DNA from: Zavarzinia marina
GTDB lineage: Bacteria > Pseudomonadota > Alphaproteobacteria > Zavarziniales > Zavarziniaceae
NCBI RefSeq assembly: GCF_021568905.1
Contig: NZ_JAKGSB010000002.1
Span: 310,001 to 374,000, forward strand
Reading direction: 5' to 3'
DNA length: 64,000 bases
Part shown: in pieces, positions 28,436 to 36,578 of the stretch
How the letters are laid out: each line of letters starts with the position of its first letter
How positions within the stretch are numbered: the first letter of the stretch is position 1
Position numbers and translations under genes: made by a program
The notes under the pieces: generated by a model
Told to the model about the DNA's origin: nothing
What the model saw: the letters and a program-made list of their open reading frames with translations, nothing else
Database searches by the model: none

Positions 28436-28550
28436 TTGCTTAGGGGGTATCCCCACCGGGGGCTGGGCAGGCGCCGGCCGCCGGGGCATTCCGCCAGGGG
28501 ATATACCGCAACCCTGGAAGACCCGAGAGGATCGGGCGAGGAGTGACGCC

Positions 28551-28967
28551 ATGTCGCTTGCTGGCACCAAGACCTGGGAAAACCTGAAGGAAGCCTTCGC
28601 CGGCGAAAGCCAGGCCAACCGGCGCTATCTCTATTTCGCGCAGAAGGCCGACGTCGAAGGCTACAACGACGTCGCCGCCGTCTTCCGCTCGACGGCGGAG
28701 GGCGAGACCGGCCATGCCCACGGCCACCTCGAATTCCTCGAGGAAGTTGGCGATCCCGCCACCGGCGAGCCGATCGGCCCGACCAGCTCCAACCTCAAGG
28801 CCGCCATCGCCGGCGAGACCCACGAATATACGGACATGTATCCCGGCATGGCCCGTACCGCCCGCGAGGAAGGTTTCGACGAGATCGCGGATTGGTTCGA
28901 GACCCTGGCCAAGGCCGAAAAGTCCCACGCCGGCCGCTTCCAGAAGGCGCTGGACACACTGGACTGA
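28551..28967 (+). CDS. Rubrerythrin family diiron protein without rubredoxin domain
   Basis: A 138-residue ferritin-like four-helix protein. Diiron ligands are visible as Glu19 ([12 protein letters not shown]), Glu52 and His55 ([10 protein letters not shown]), Glu89 (GETHEY) and Glu123/His126 (KAEKSHA). No CxxC pairs follow, so the rubredoxin domain of classical rubrerythrin is missing and electrons must come from another protein. Family members reduce hydrogen peroxide. ATG 28551 follows GGCGAGGAG; the upstream open frame is leader. The downstream Fe-S protein is a candidate electron partner. Confidence 0.93.
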   Translation: MSLAGTKTWENLKEAFAGESQANRRYLYFAQKADVEGYNDVAAVFRSTAEGETGHAHGHLEFLEEVGDPATGEPIGPTSSNLKAAIAGETHEYTDMYPGMARTAREEGFDEIADWFETLAKAEKSHAGRFQKALDTLD

Positions 28968-29039
28968 CGCCCCCCGATGGCCGGGGGCGGTTCCGCCCCC
29001 GCCATCCGATGAAGGTCTGGCCGCCGCTCACCCTTTGAT

Positions 29040-29120
29040 CGTCATCCCGGCGAAGGCCGGGATCTCGTGACGAGAAGGCGCCTTTCCCGGCAAACGATCC
29101 CGGCCTTCGCCGGGATGACG
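29040..29120. repeat. REP-like palindrome, copy 2
   Basis: Two 25-base arms, 29040-29064 and 29096-29120, are exact inverted complements with a 31-base spacer (core CATCCCGGCGAAGGCCGGGA). It lies between the rubrerythrin and Fe-S protein genes and ends 19 bases before the latter's start. Confidence 0.9.
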
Positions 29121-29139
29121 CGGACAGTGGAAGAACATC

Positions 29140-30483
29140 ATGAGAGAAGGTTCGCTCGACGCGCCGACGCGCCACCCGCTCGCCTGGGAGGATCCGGCGT
29201 TCTACGACGAGGCGGCGCTGGACGCGGAATTGCGCCGGGTGTTCGACATCTGCCACGGCTGCCGGCGCTGCTTCAATCTGTGCGACAGTTTCCCCCGCCT
29301 GTTCGATCTGGTCGACGCCAGCCCGGACGAGGAGCTGACCGGCGTGAAATCCGAGGATTTCAAGGCCGTGGTCGATGCCTGCACCCTGTGCGACCTGTGC
29401 TTCATGACCAAATGCCCCTATGTCCCGCCCCATGACTTCGACCTGGATTTCCCGCATCTGATGCTGCGCTTTCGCGCCGTGGAACATGCCAAGGGCCAGA
29501 CGCCCTTCGTGCAGAAGCAATTGTCCCGGACCGACCGCAACGGCAAGCTGGCCGCGCTGGCGCCCGGCGTCGCCAATTGGGCGAGTTCGACCGACAATCA
29601 TTTCACCCGCAACCTGATGGAACGGACGGCGGGAATCGACGCCCGCGCCGATCTGCCGAAATTCACCGGCGCCCCCTTCGTCCGCCGCGCCCGCAAGACC
29701 CCGGCAGAGGTGAACCGCGAGGCCCCGGCCTTCGGGCGGAAGGCCGTGATCTATGCCACCTGCTTCGCCAATTACAATGCGCCCGAGATCGGCATGGCGG
29801 CGCGCGCCGTGCTGGCCCGGAACGGGGTCGAGACCGAAGTGGTCTATCCCAGATGCTGCGGCATGCCGCTTCTCGAACAGGGCAACCTGAAGGGTGTCGC
29901 GGAGAACGCCAGGGCGATCACCGCCACCCTCCTGCCCTGGGTCGACAAGGGTTGGGACGTGATCGCCCTGGTGCCATCCTGCGCCTTGATGATGAAATTC
30001 GAATGGCCGCTGATCCTGCCGGACGATTCGGACATCCAGCGTCTGGCGCGCGCCACCTTCGATGCCCCCGAATATATCGTCGACATCGCCCGGAAGGAGG
30101 GGCTGGCGCCCGGTCTTCAACCGCTCGACGGCGGCATCGCCCTGCACCTCGCCTGTCACGCCAGGGCCCAGAACATGGGCCCCAAGGCGGCGGAGATGCT
30201 GCGCCTCATTCCCGGCCAGGATCTTCAGGTGATCGAACGCTGTTCGGGCCATGGCGGATCCTGGGGCGTGCTCTCGGCGTTTCACGACACCGCCCTCAAG
30301 GTCGGCAAGCCGGTGGCGCGCACCGCCGCCAAATCGGCCAAGGCCCATGTCGCCTCGGAATGCCCGCTGGCCGGGGCCCATATCCTCGAGGGCATGCGGG
30401 CGCTGGGCCCCGCGGAAGCGGAGAAGACCCCTGGGAAGGCCCCCCATCCGATCGAACTCTTCGCCCGCGCCTATGGGCTCTGA
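29140..30483 (+). CDS. GlpC/heterodisulfide-reductase-like Fe-S protein with CCG domains
   Basis: A 447-residue protein with two N-terminal 4Fe-4S motifs, Cys38/41/44/48 (ICHGCRRCFNLCD) and Cys81/84/87/92 (CTLCDLCFMTKCP), followed by two cysteine-rich CCG-type modules (YATCFANYNAPE with YPRCCGMPL, and LACHARAQNMG with CSGHGGSWG). This is the layout of GlpC and HdrD-type electron-transfer subunits. It probably shuttles electrons for the rubrerythrin or the DUF3501 protein, with which this family is frequently neighboured. No membrane segment is seen. Confidence 0.88.
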   Translation: MREGSLDAPTRHPLAWEDPAFYDEAALDAELRRVFDICHGCRRCFNLCDSFPRLFDLVDASPDEELTGVKSEDFKAVVDACTLCDLCFMTKCPYVPPHDFDLDFPHLMLRFRAVEHAKGQTPFVQKQLSRTDRNGKLAALAPGVANWASSTDNHFTRNLMERTAGIDARADLPKFTGAPFVRRARKTPAEVNREAPAFGRKAVIYATCFANYNAPEIGMAARAVLARNGVETEVVYPRCCGMPLLEQGNLKGVAENARAITATLLPWVDKGWDVIALVPSCALMMKFEWPLILPDDSDIQRLARATFDAPEYIVDIARKEGLAPGLQPLDGGIALHLACHARAQNMGPKAAEMLRLIPGQDLQVIERCSGHGGSWGVLSAFHDTALKVGKPVARTAAKSAKAHVASECPLAGAHILEGMRALGPAEAEKTPGKAPHPIELFARAYGL

Positions 30484-30493
30484 GGAGACCGCC

Positions 30494-31087
30494 ATGCCCC
30501 GGACCGAACGCCGCATCACCGAGACGGACATTCTGCCCGCCGTCGAATACGCCCTGAACCGCAAGCGCCTGCGCACCGAGGTGGTGGCGCTGAAGCGCGC
30601 CCGGCGCCTCGCCGTCGGGCCCCATGCCACCTTCCATTTCGAGTGTTTCGAGACCATGTGGCTGCAGGTTCAGGAGATGCTCTACATCGAGAAGGGCGGG
30701 GCCGAGCAACTGGCGGACGAACTCGCCGCCTATAACCCGATGATCCCCCAGGGCCGCGAGCTGACCGCCACCCTGATGTTCGAGATCGAGGATCCGTTTC
30801 GCCGCGCCCGCATCCTCGCCCGCCTCGGCGGCGTCGAGGATACGATCGAATTGCGCCTGGGCGCCCATGTGATCAAGGCGGTTCCCGAAGGCGACGTCGA
30901 GCGCACCCGCGAGGACGGCAAGACCTCCGCCGTCCATTTCCTGCATTTCCCCTTCACCGATGCCGCGATCGCGGCACTGGGCGATCCCGCCGTCGAGGCC
31001 AGCCTCGGCTTCACCCACCCCGAATACGGCCACATCGCCCTGCTGCCCCCCGCCACGCGCGACGCCCTGGCGGCTGATTTCGCGTGA
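30494..31087 (+). CDS. DUF3501 family protein
   Basis: A 197-residue soluble protein of the DUF3501 family, function unknown. It starts 10 bases after the Fe-S protein with a GAGGAG site, so the genes form an operon. Recognisable segments include RRLAVGPHATFHFECFETMW and VHFLHFPFTDAAI. The repeated neighbourhood of DUF3501, CCG-type Fe-S protein and rubrerythrin suggests a shared part in peroxide detoxification, which is inference from context. Confidence 0.85.
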   Translation: MPRTERRITETDILPAVEYALNRKRLRTEVVALKRARRLAVGPHATFHFECFETMWLQVQEMLYIEKGGAEQLADELAAYNPMIPQGRELTATLMFEIEDPFRRARILARLGGVEDTIELRLGAHVIKAVPEGDVERTREDGKTSAVHFLHFPFTDAAIAALGDPAVEASLGFTHPEYGHIALLPPATRDALAADFA

Positions 31088-31103
31088 CGGCGGGAGCGAA
31101 TGG

Positions 31104-31135
31104 TTTCATCGCAAAACATAGTCTATTATAGTCTA
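31104..31135 (+). promoter_or_regulatory. Promoter and likely operator of the toxin-antitoxin pair
   Basis: TTTCAT (31104-31109) and TATAGT (31127-31132) with 17 bases between make a good sigma-70-type promoter. A direct repeat TAGTCTA at 31119-31125 and 31129-31135 (10-bp period, one helix turn) overlaps the -10 box, fitting autoregulation by the antitoxin or complex. Confidence 0.6.
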
Positions 31136-31160
31136 GTTTGATCCAGCCCATGGACAGAAG

Positions 31161-31427
31161 ATGAACGACCGCCCCTGGACCGTCAGCGAAGCGAAGGCCC
31201 ATCTTTCCGAAATCCTGCGCCGGGCCCGGACCGAGGGGCCGCAGCGGATCGGCGCGCGCGAGACCTTCGTCGTGGTACCGGAAGCGGAATGGCGGCGCCA
31301 TGTCGAGCCACGACTGCCCCTGGGCCGATGGTTGCTGGAAAACATGCCGACCGGGGATGAAGTTCCCCTGCCCGACCGCCGTGATCCCGAACGCCCCCTG
31401 CCCTTTGCCGAACCGGAAAAGGCATGA
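31161..31427 (+). CDS. Phd/YefM-type antitoxin
   Basis: An 88-residue protein. The N-terminus WTVSEAKAHLSEILRRA is the Phd/YefM DNA-binding fold, with QRIGARETFVVVPEAEWRR as the second strand-helix part. The C-terminal Pro/Glu-rich segment is the usual disordered toxin-binding tail. It overlaps the PIN toxin gene by four bases (ATGA), the standard coupling in type II systems. Confidence 0.88.
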   Translation: MNDRPWTVSEAKAHLSEILRRARTEGPQRIGARETFVVVPEAEWRRHVEPRLPLGRWLLENMPTGDEVPLPDRRDPERPLPFAEPEKA

Positions 31428-31840
31428 CCGGCTTCCTGCTCGACACCAATCTGGTTTCCGAGACGGCACGCCCAGCGCCAGCGCCCGAGGTTCGAGAATT
31501 CCTGGAGCAAAGTCGGGATACTTGGCTTTCGGTCGTCACCATTCACGAGTTGACCTTCGGTATCCGGCGCCATCCGTCACCGCGCCGAAGGGCGGAACTG
31601 GACGATTTCATGTCGAGCCTGCTGGCGGAATATGGCGATCGAATCATTCCCGTCGACCGTGAAGAAGCCGAGGCCGCGGCAGCCATGCGCGCTGCCGCAG
31701 CTGCCGTCGGCCGTACGTGTCATCTGGCGGACGCCCTTATCGCCGGAACCGCCAAGGTTCACAGTCTGACCCTGGCGACACGAAATACCGGGGATTTCGA
31801 GGCTCTCGGGATCGCCCTCCACAATCCCTGGCAGGCCTGA
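31424..31840 (+). CDS. PIN-domain (VapC-like) toxin
   Basis: A 138-residue PIN ribonuclease. Acidic metal-binding residues are visible: Asp in LLDTNLVSE, Glu in VVTIHELTFG, Asp in HLADALIAGTA and Asp in TRNTGDFEALG. VapC-like toxins cleave tRNA or rRNA in the absence of antitoxin. It is paired here with a Phd-type antitoxin (FitAB/VapBC-like mixture). The ATG at 31424 lies in the antitoxin stop. Confidence 0.9.
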   Translation: MTGFLLDTNLVSETARPAPAPEVREFLEQSRDTWLSVVTIHELTFGIRRHPSPRRRAELDDFMSSLLAEYGDRIIPVDREEAEAAAAMRAAAAAVGRTCHLADALIAGTAKVHSLTLATRNTGDFEALGIALHNPWQA

Positions 31841-31842
31841 TC

Positions 31843-32706
31843 TCACCCGCCCCGGACGCGGCGCATGATTTTCCGCGCCAGCGGCAGAACGCGGCGGCGG
31901 AAGCGGCGGTCGGGGTCTTCCTGGCGGATTTGCAGCAATTCGTCGAGGCCGCTTTCGATCGCCGCCGAGACTTCGTGGCGCAATGCCCAGGCATTCTCGT
32001 CGGTCACCTCGCCCTTGAAACGGCTCGCGTCGATCGCGGGGGCGAATTTGAAGTAATAGCGTTCGGGGCGCGGCAGCGCGGTGAGGCCGAGGCCGCGATA
32101 GAGACCGATATAGTCGGTCTTCAGCTTCAGCCGTTCGGCCAGCGCGGCGGCGCCCGGGATCTTCAGGATTTCGTCGGAGCCGAGCAGGATCGAATAGCTG
32201 TCGTCGGCGCCGACCGACGAGAAGGGGATCACCGGGCAGCCGGCCTCGATGGCGAGGCGCGCGAAGCCGACCCGCTGCTTCCAGCGAAGCGCATATTTCT
32301 CGCCCTTCCGCTTGAAAACCTCGCCGACGCCGCCGGGAAAGACGATGACATGGGCACCGATCGCCATCAGGGACCGGAAGCCTTCGGGCGTGCCCTCGAC
32401 GGCACCCGCCGCCTTGAACAGGTCGCGCCAGCGCGGAATGGAGAAATGGACATGATCCGCGAGGCCGCGCGGCCAGATGCCGAGCCGTTCCCGAAGCCCG
32501 AAGACCATGACCGCCGCATCCAGCGTGCCCATCATGCCGTGATTGCCGACCAGCAGCGCCGGCCCGTCGAGGGGGATGTTCTCGATCCCGATGAACCGGG
32601 GATCGGTCAGCGCCGTCCAGGCGTCGACCGCCGGCCCGATGATCCGCCGCAGCTTCCTGAAATCCTCGTCCCCATAGGGGGTCACGGGCGCTGCGGCATC
32701 GGTCAT
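31843..32706 (-). CDS. Lysophospholipid/PlsC-type acyltransferase family protein
   Basis: A 287-residue acyltransferase with the NHxxxxxD-type block I in VGNHGMMGTLDAAV and block III-like FPGGVGEVFKRKGEKY, closer to the diacylglycerol-acyltransferase-like branch than to PlsC itself. The C-terminus is basic (RRFRRRVLPLARKIMRRV) and could bind the membrane. The substrate is unknown. It converges on the toxin gene with a two-base gap and lies downstream of the MoeB/ThiF-like gene (10 bases). Confidence 0.85.
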   Translation of the reverse strand: MTDAAAPVTPYGDEDFRKLRRIIGPAVDAWTALTDPRFIGIENIPLDGPALLVGNHGMMGTLDAAVMVFGLRERLGIWPRGLADHVHFSIPRWRDLFKAAGAVEGTPEGFRSLMAIGAHVIVFPGGVGEVFKRKGEKYALRWKQRVGFARLAIEAGCPVIPFSSVGADDSYSILLGSDEILKIPGAAALAERLKLKTDYIGLYRGLGLTALPRPERYYFKFAPAIDASRFKGEVTDENAWALRHEVSAAIESGLDELLQIRQEDPDRRFRRRVLPLARKIMRRVRGG

Positions 32707-32716
32707 GGCGGGATTC

Positions 32717-33484
32717 CTATGTCCCGCCGCAGACGGGGCAAGCGGGATCGCGGGCGAGACGGAGGGTTCGGAAGCGGGTACTCAACGCGTCGTACAGGAG
32801 AAGACGCCCGGCCAGCGATTCCCCGGCCCCGGTCAATTCCTTCAGCGCCTCGACCGCCATCAGGCTGCCGACGACGCCGGTCACCGCGCCCAGCACCCCC
32901 TGGCCCGCGCAATTGGCGGCTTCGGCGGCGCCTTCCGGCACGAAGCAATGGTAACAGGGCTGATCGCCGCCAAGATGACCTTTGCCAAGGTACCCCTTGA
33001 AGGTGGCGACCTGCCCTTCGAACTGCGCGACGGCGCCCGAGACCAGCGGACGGGAGACGGCGACGCAGGCACGGTTCACCACATGCCGGGTCGCGAAATT
33101 GTCGGTCCCGTCGAGGACCAGATCGTAATCCTGGATCAGGGCGCGGGCCGACGCATCCTCCAAATGCAGGTCGTGGGCGATCACCGTCACGGCGGGATCG
33201 AGTCGGTGCAGGGCCTCGGCCGCCGCCGTCACCTTGGGCCGGCCGACATCCTCGGTCCGATAGAGGATCTGGCGCTGGAGGTTGGACAGCGCCACACGGT
33301 CGTGATCGACGAGGCCGATGGTGCCGACCCCCGCCGCCGCGAGATAGACTGCCGCCGGCGCCCCCAGCCCGCCGGCGCCGACGATCAGCACCCTCGACGC
33401 CAGCAGCCGCGCCTGCCCCGCCCCACCCACTTCGCGCAGGATGATGTGGCGGGCATAGCGGTCGAGCTGTTCGTCGGTCAGCAT
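32717..33484 (-). CDS. HesA/MoeB/ThiF family adenylyltransferase
   Basis: A 255-residue E1-like enzyme that activates the C-terminus of a sulfur-carrier protein (MoaD or ThiS). The nucleotide loop VGAGGLGAPAAVYLAAAGVG, the NLQRQILY segment and two zinc CxxC pairs (CYHC and CPVCGG) are present. MoeB versus ThiF cannot be decided since no carrier gene is adjacent. No rhodanese domain. The ATG at 33484 (MLTDEQLDRYARHI) fits the family start; nine upstream residues are possible. Confidence 0.9.
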   Translation of the reverse strand: MLTDEQLDRYARHIILREVGGAGQARLLASRVLIVGAGGLGAPAAVYLAAAGVGTIGLVDHDRVALSNLQRQILYRTEDVGRPKVTAAAEALHRLDPAVTVIAHDLHLEDASARALIQDYDLVLDGTDNFATRHVVNRACVAVSRPLVSGAVAQFEGQVATFKGYLGKGHLGGDQPCYHCFVPEGAAEAANCAGQGVLGAVTGVVGSLMAVEALKELTGAGESLAGRLLLYDALSTRFRTLRLARDPACPVCGGT

Positions 33485-33548
33485 GGGGCACCTTCGGCGA
33501 GGGGACACCACCGCAAGATGGACCGCCGGCCGCGCCGGGAAAAGCCCC

Positions 33549-34538
33549 TCAGCTTCCCACCCCCTTCATACCCTCCGGCGTATAGCGCGCGCCCGTCGCC
33601 GCGCCGAGGGGGAAGAGCGCATCCAGCGCCGCCATCTCCTCGCCCGTGAGCACGATCGCCGAGGCCGCCGCATTCTCGCGCGCCCGCGCCGCCTTGGTGG
33701 TGCCGGGAATGGCGATGGCATGGGGCTGTTTCGCCAGCAGCCAGGCCAGCGCCATCTGGGCCGGCGTCACCGCCCGTGCCGTGGCGAGCGCGGCAAGCCC
33801 CGCCGCGAGATCGAGATTGCGGGCCATGGCGGCGTCCTGGAAGCGGGGCAGCGCGCGGCGCACGTCGTCCGCCGCCAGGTCGTCCGGCCGGCGCAGGGTG
33901 CCGGTCAGGAACGCCCGGCCCAGCGGACTGTAGGCGACGAAGGCGGTGCCGAGATCGCGGCAGGCGTCCATCACGCCGTCCGCCTCCGGATCCCGGGTCC
34001 AGAGGGAATATTCGCTCTGCACCGCCGCGATGGGATGGACGGCGGCGGCCCGGCGCAGGGTCGCGGCCGAAACCTCGGACAGGCCGAGGTGGCGGACCTT
34101 GCCCGCCTCCACCAGCCGGGCCATGGCGCCCACGGTCTCCTCGATCGGGCGGGCGGGATCGATGCGGTGGGCGTAATAGAGATCGATGGTCTCGACGCCG
34201 AGGCGTTTCAGGGAAGCGTCGCAGGCGGCGGCGACATGGGCCGGCGAATTGTCGATCCGGCGTTCATAGGCGCCCGGGGCGCGGACGATGCCGAATTTGG
34301 TCGCGATCACCACCCGGTCGCGCCGGCCCTTCAGGAAACGGCCGAGCAATGCCTCGTTATGGCCATGGCCATAGGTATCGGCGGTATCGAAGAAGTCGAT
34401 GCCGGCATCGAGGGCCGCTGCTAGGGTCTCGAGAGACGAGTCGTCGCTGCGCGGGCCATAGAATTCCGACATGCCCATGCAGCCGAGGCCGATGGCGGAA
34501 ACGGCGGGGCCCGACGGCCCCAGGGAACGGTGTTCCAT
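33549..34538 (-). CDS. Aldo/keto reductase
   Basis: A 329-residue NADPH-dependent TIM-barrel oxidoreductase. The catalytic tetrad is visible as Asp51 and Tyr56 (FFDTADTYG), Lys81 (IATKFG) and His124 (YYAHRID). GLSEVS and the C-terminal IAIPGTTKAARARENA are the cofactor-binding signatures. It resembles the YajO/perakine-reductase-like AKR group. Divergent TetR gene with a shared palindromic site suggests induction by an aldehyde or quinone-like compound, which is inferred. Confidence 0.93.
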   Translation of the reverse strand: MEHRSLGPSGPAVSAIGLGCMGMSEFYGPRSDDSSLETLAAALDAGIDFFDTADTYGHGHNEALLGRFLKGRRDRVVIATKFGIVRAPGAYERRIDNSPAHVAAACDASLKRLGVETIDLYYAHRIDPARPIEETVGAMARLVEAGKVRHLGLSEVSAATLRRAAAVHPIAAVQSEYSLWTRDPEADGVMDACRDLGTAFVAYSPLGRAFLTGTLRRPDDLAADDVRRALPRFQDAAMARNLDLAAGLAALATARAVTPAQMALAWLLAKQPHAIAIPGTTKAARARENAAASAIVLTGEEMAALDALFPLGAATGARYTPEGMKGVGS

Positions 34539-34599
34539 GATCGAACTCCGGGAGAGAAGACGGATGAGGATGGGTGGACCTTCGGCCGAAGGCAGAAGT

Positions 34600-34618
34600 A
34601 AACTATACCGTACCGTTT
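34600..34618. promoter_or_regulatory. Palindromic operator candidate between aldo/keto reductase and TetR genes
   Basis: AAAC-TA-TAC-C-GTA-CC-GTTT at 34600-34618 is symmetric about C34609 (AAAC..TAC.GTA..GTTT) in an AT-rich 93-base divergent gap. It ends 13 bases before the TetR start, a typical position for an autoregulatory TetR operator. Confidence 0.6.
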
Positions 34619-34631
34619 ATATTGTCCAGCC

Positions 34632-35222
34632 ATGACCGATACGCCCTCTCTCTCCCCCAGGGCCCGGAAGCCCGCCCAGATCCTGGCCGCCGCAAGGCGC
34701 CTGTTCCTCGCCCAAGGCTATGCCGGTACGTCGATGGATGCGGTGGCGGCGGCGGCCCCCGTCTCGAAGCGCACGCTCTACCAGCATTTTCCGAGCAAGG
34801 AGGCGCTGTTCGGCGCCGTCGTGCTGCAGGTCTGGCAGGGCCTGACGGCGGAGGATGCGGCGCCCCGGGGCGACGAGCCGCGCCAGGCGCTGCGGGATTA
34901 CAGCCATCGCCTGATGGCCCATTGGGACAATCCGGACGTGATCGGTTTCCTGCGCCTGATCATGGCGGAAGGGCCGTCGTCGCCCGAAATGACCGCCGCC
35001 TATTACGCCCGGGGCAAGGCGCCGGCGGTCGCGGCGCTGGCCGCCTATCTCCGCCCGCTGGCGGCCGCCGGACGTCTTTCGACCGGCGATGCCGAACTGG
35101 CGGCGGTGCAATTCCTCGGCATGATCAAGGAAGCGCTGTTCTGGCCCCGCGTGCTCGGCGTGCCGACCGGCTTTTCACCCGAGACGGTGGTGGAGGCGGC
35201 GATCGACCGCATCCTGACCTGA
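34632..35222 (+). CDS. TetR/AcrR family regulator
   Basis: A 196-residue regulator with an N-terminal HTH (ILAAARRLFLAQGYAGTSMD, then VSKRTLYQHFPSKEALF) and a C-terminal ligand domain of the TetR_C type (ALRDYSHRLMAHWDNPDV, FLGMIKEALFWPRVLG). It is divergent from the aldo/keto reductase and probably represses it and itself through the palindrome at 34600-34618. Confidence 0.9.
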   Translation: MTDTPSLSPRARKPAQILAAARRLFLAQGYAGTSMDAVAAAAPVSKRTLYQHFPSKEALFGAVVLQVWQGLTAEDAAPRGDEPRQALRDYSHRLMAHWDNPDVIGFLRLIMAEGPSSPEMTAAYYARGKAPAVAALAAYLRPLAAAGRLSTGDAELAAVQFLGMIKEALFWPRVLGVPTGFSPETVVEAAIDRILT

Positions 35223-35226
35223 CCGA

Positions 35227-36006
35227 TCAGGCGGCCTCGGCCGTGCCCCAGGCATCCATGGCCAGAATGCCATAGGTGTAGGAGCGGTGGCGGGCCGCCA
35301 GCCTTTCCCCCGCATCGGCCGCGCCGAGCACGGTGAAGAGCGGCAGGAGATGTTCCTCCGTCGGGTGGTTGCGCGGGCCGAAGGGCGCGCGGGCGCGATA
35401 GTCGAGCAGGCTTTCGATGTCGCCGGCGTCGAGCCGCTCCGCCATCCAGTCGGCGAAGGCGACGACCCAGGACTTGGGCGGCTGTTCCTGCACCGGGCTG
35501 CGGAATTCATGCAGATTATGGGTCAACGAGCCGGAGCCGACGATCAGCACGCCTTCGTCCCGCAGGGGCCGGAGCGCGCGACCGACGGCCAGGGCATGAG
35601 CGGGACCCAGATGGCTCTGCACCGACACTTGGGTGACCGGGACATCCGCCGCCGGATAGGCCAGTTTCAGCGGCACCCAGGCGCCATGATCGAGGCCGCG
35701 CGCCGGATCGATGCGGGCGCCGGGGACCAGGGCCGCGACGCGCGCCGCGAGATCGGGCGCGCCGGGCGCGGGATATTGCATCTCTAACAGGGCGCGGGGG
35801 AAACCGCCGAAATCATGGATGGTGCGGGGCCGTGCCACGGCCGAAACCAGGGGATCCGCGCTTTCCCAATGGGCCGACACGACGAGGATCGCCTTCGGCC
35901 GCTCGAGCGTGGTGCCGAGCCCCGCCAGAAAGCGGTGGGCGGGGCCGTCGTCGAGCGCCAGCATGGGCGAACCATGGCTGACGAAAATCGCGGGATGGCG
36001 GGACAT
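35227..36006 (-). CDS. DODA-type extradiol ring-cleavage dioxygenase (YgiD-like)
   Basis: A 259-residue member of the class III extradiol dioxygenases related to 4,5-DOPA dioxygenase. Metal-binding histidines are likely in FVSHGSPMLAL, VVSAHWES, GLDHGAWVPLKL and GSGSLTHNLHEF. The ATG at 36006 gives the conserved start MSRHPAIFVSHG; the upstream extension has no homology. It sits downstream of a doxX gene and close to a LysR gene, a combination seen in quinone/aromatic-stress loci. Stops four bases after the convergent TetR. Confidence 0.9.
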   Translation of the reverse strand: MSRHPAIFVSHGSPMLALDDGPAHRFLAGLGTTLERPKAILVVSAHWESADPLVSAVARPRTIHDFGGFPRALLEMQYPAPGAPDLAARVAALVPGARIDPARGLDHGAWVPLKLAYPAADVPVTQVSVQSHLGPAHALAVGRALRPLRDEGVLIVGSGSLTHNLHEFRSPVQEQPPKSWVVAFADWMAERLDAGDIESLLDYRARAPFGPRNHPTEEHLLPLFTVLGAADAGERLAARHRSYTYGILAMDAWGTAEAA

Positions 36007-36059
36007 GGGGTTCTCCGATCGTCCGGGCCCCGGCGTGGGTCCGGGGCCCATCATACATG

Positions 36060-36485
36060 TTACAGCCGGGCCAGCCGGCCCGGCAGCTTGCGCCCCAGGG
36101 CGAAGGCGCCGGGCCCGACCAGGGCGGAAGCGATGAGCAGCACGGTCCAGGCCACCGGGAATTCCCAGCCGCCGCCGGCGGACGAGAAGGACCAGCCGTT
36201 GCCCAGATGCTCCAGCGTCGCGCCGATCAGCACGGGCACGAGACCGAGGGCGGCGAGGCGCGGCAGCACGCCGAGGATGAGCGCGAGACCGCCCACAACT
36301 TCGGCCAGAATGACGAGATAGGCGAGCGCGCCCGGATAGCCGATCGATTCGAAATAGCCGGCCGTGCCGGCGGGGGTGAAGGTCAGGACCTTCAGGATGA
36401 AGCCATGGGCGAAGGCCAGCACGCCCAGGGTGATGCGCAGCAGGAAGGCGCCATAATCGGCGGTGGCGGGGGTCGTCGGGGTCAC
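36060..36485 (-). CDS. DoxX family membrane protein
   Basis: A 141-residue protein with four predicted helices of the DoxX family (LLRITLGVLAFAHGFILKVL, YLVILAEVVGGLALILGVL, and two more). DoxX relatives have been associated with quinone or thiosulfate redox and oxidative stress, but the function of most is unknown. It is followed on the same strand by the DODA dioxygenase (53-base gap) and is divergent from a LysR regulator, so co-regulation is likely. Confidence 0.88.
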   Translation of the reverse strand: MTPTTPATADYGAFLLRITLGVLAFAHGFILKVLTFTPAGTAGYFESIGYPGALAYLVILAEVVGGLALILGVLPRLAALGLVPVLIGATLEHLGNGWSFSSAGGGWEFPVAWTVLLIASALVGPGAFALGRKLPGRLARL

Positions 36486-36578
36486 GCGTCGTCTCCAATT
36501 CGAAATCCGATGGCCCGACTATGATGCGGGCCCATCCATTGTTGAAATTGATGTTGATGACGATGGATATTGATTTTC

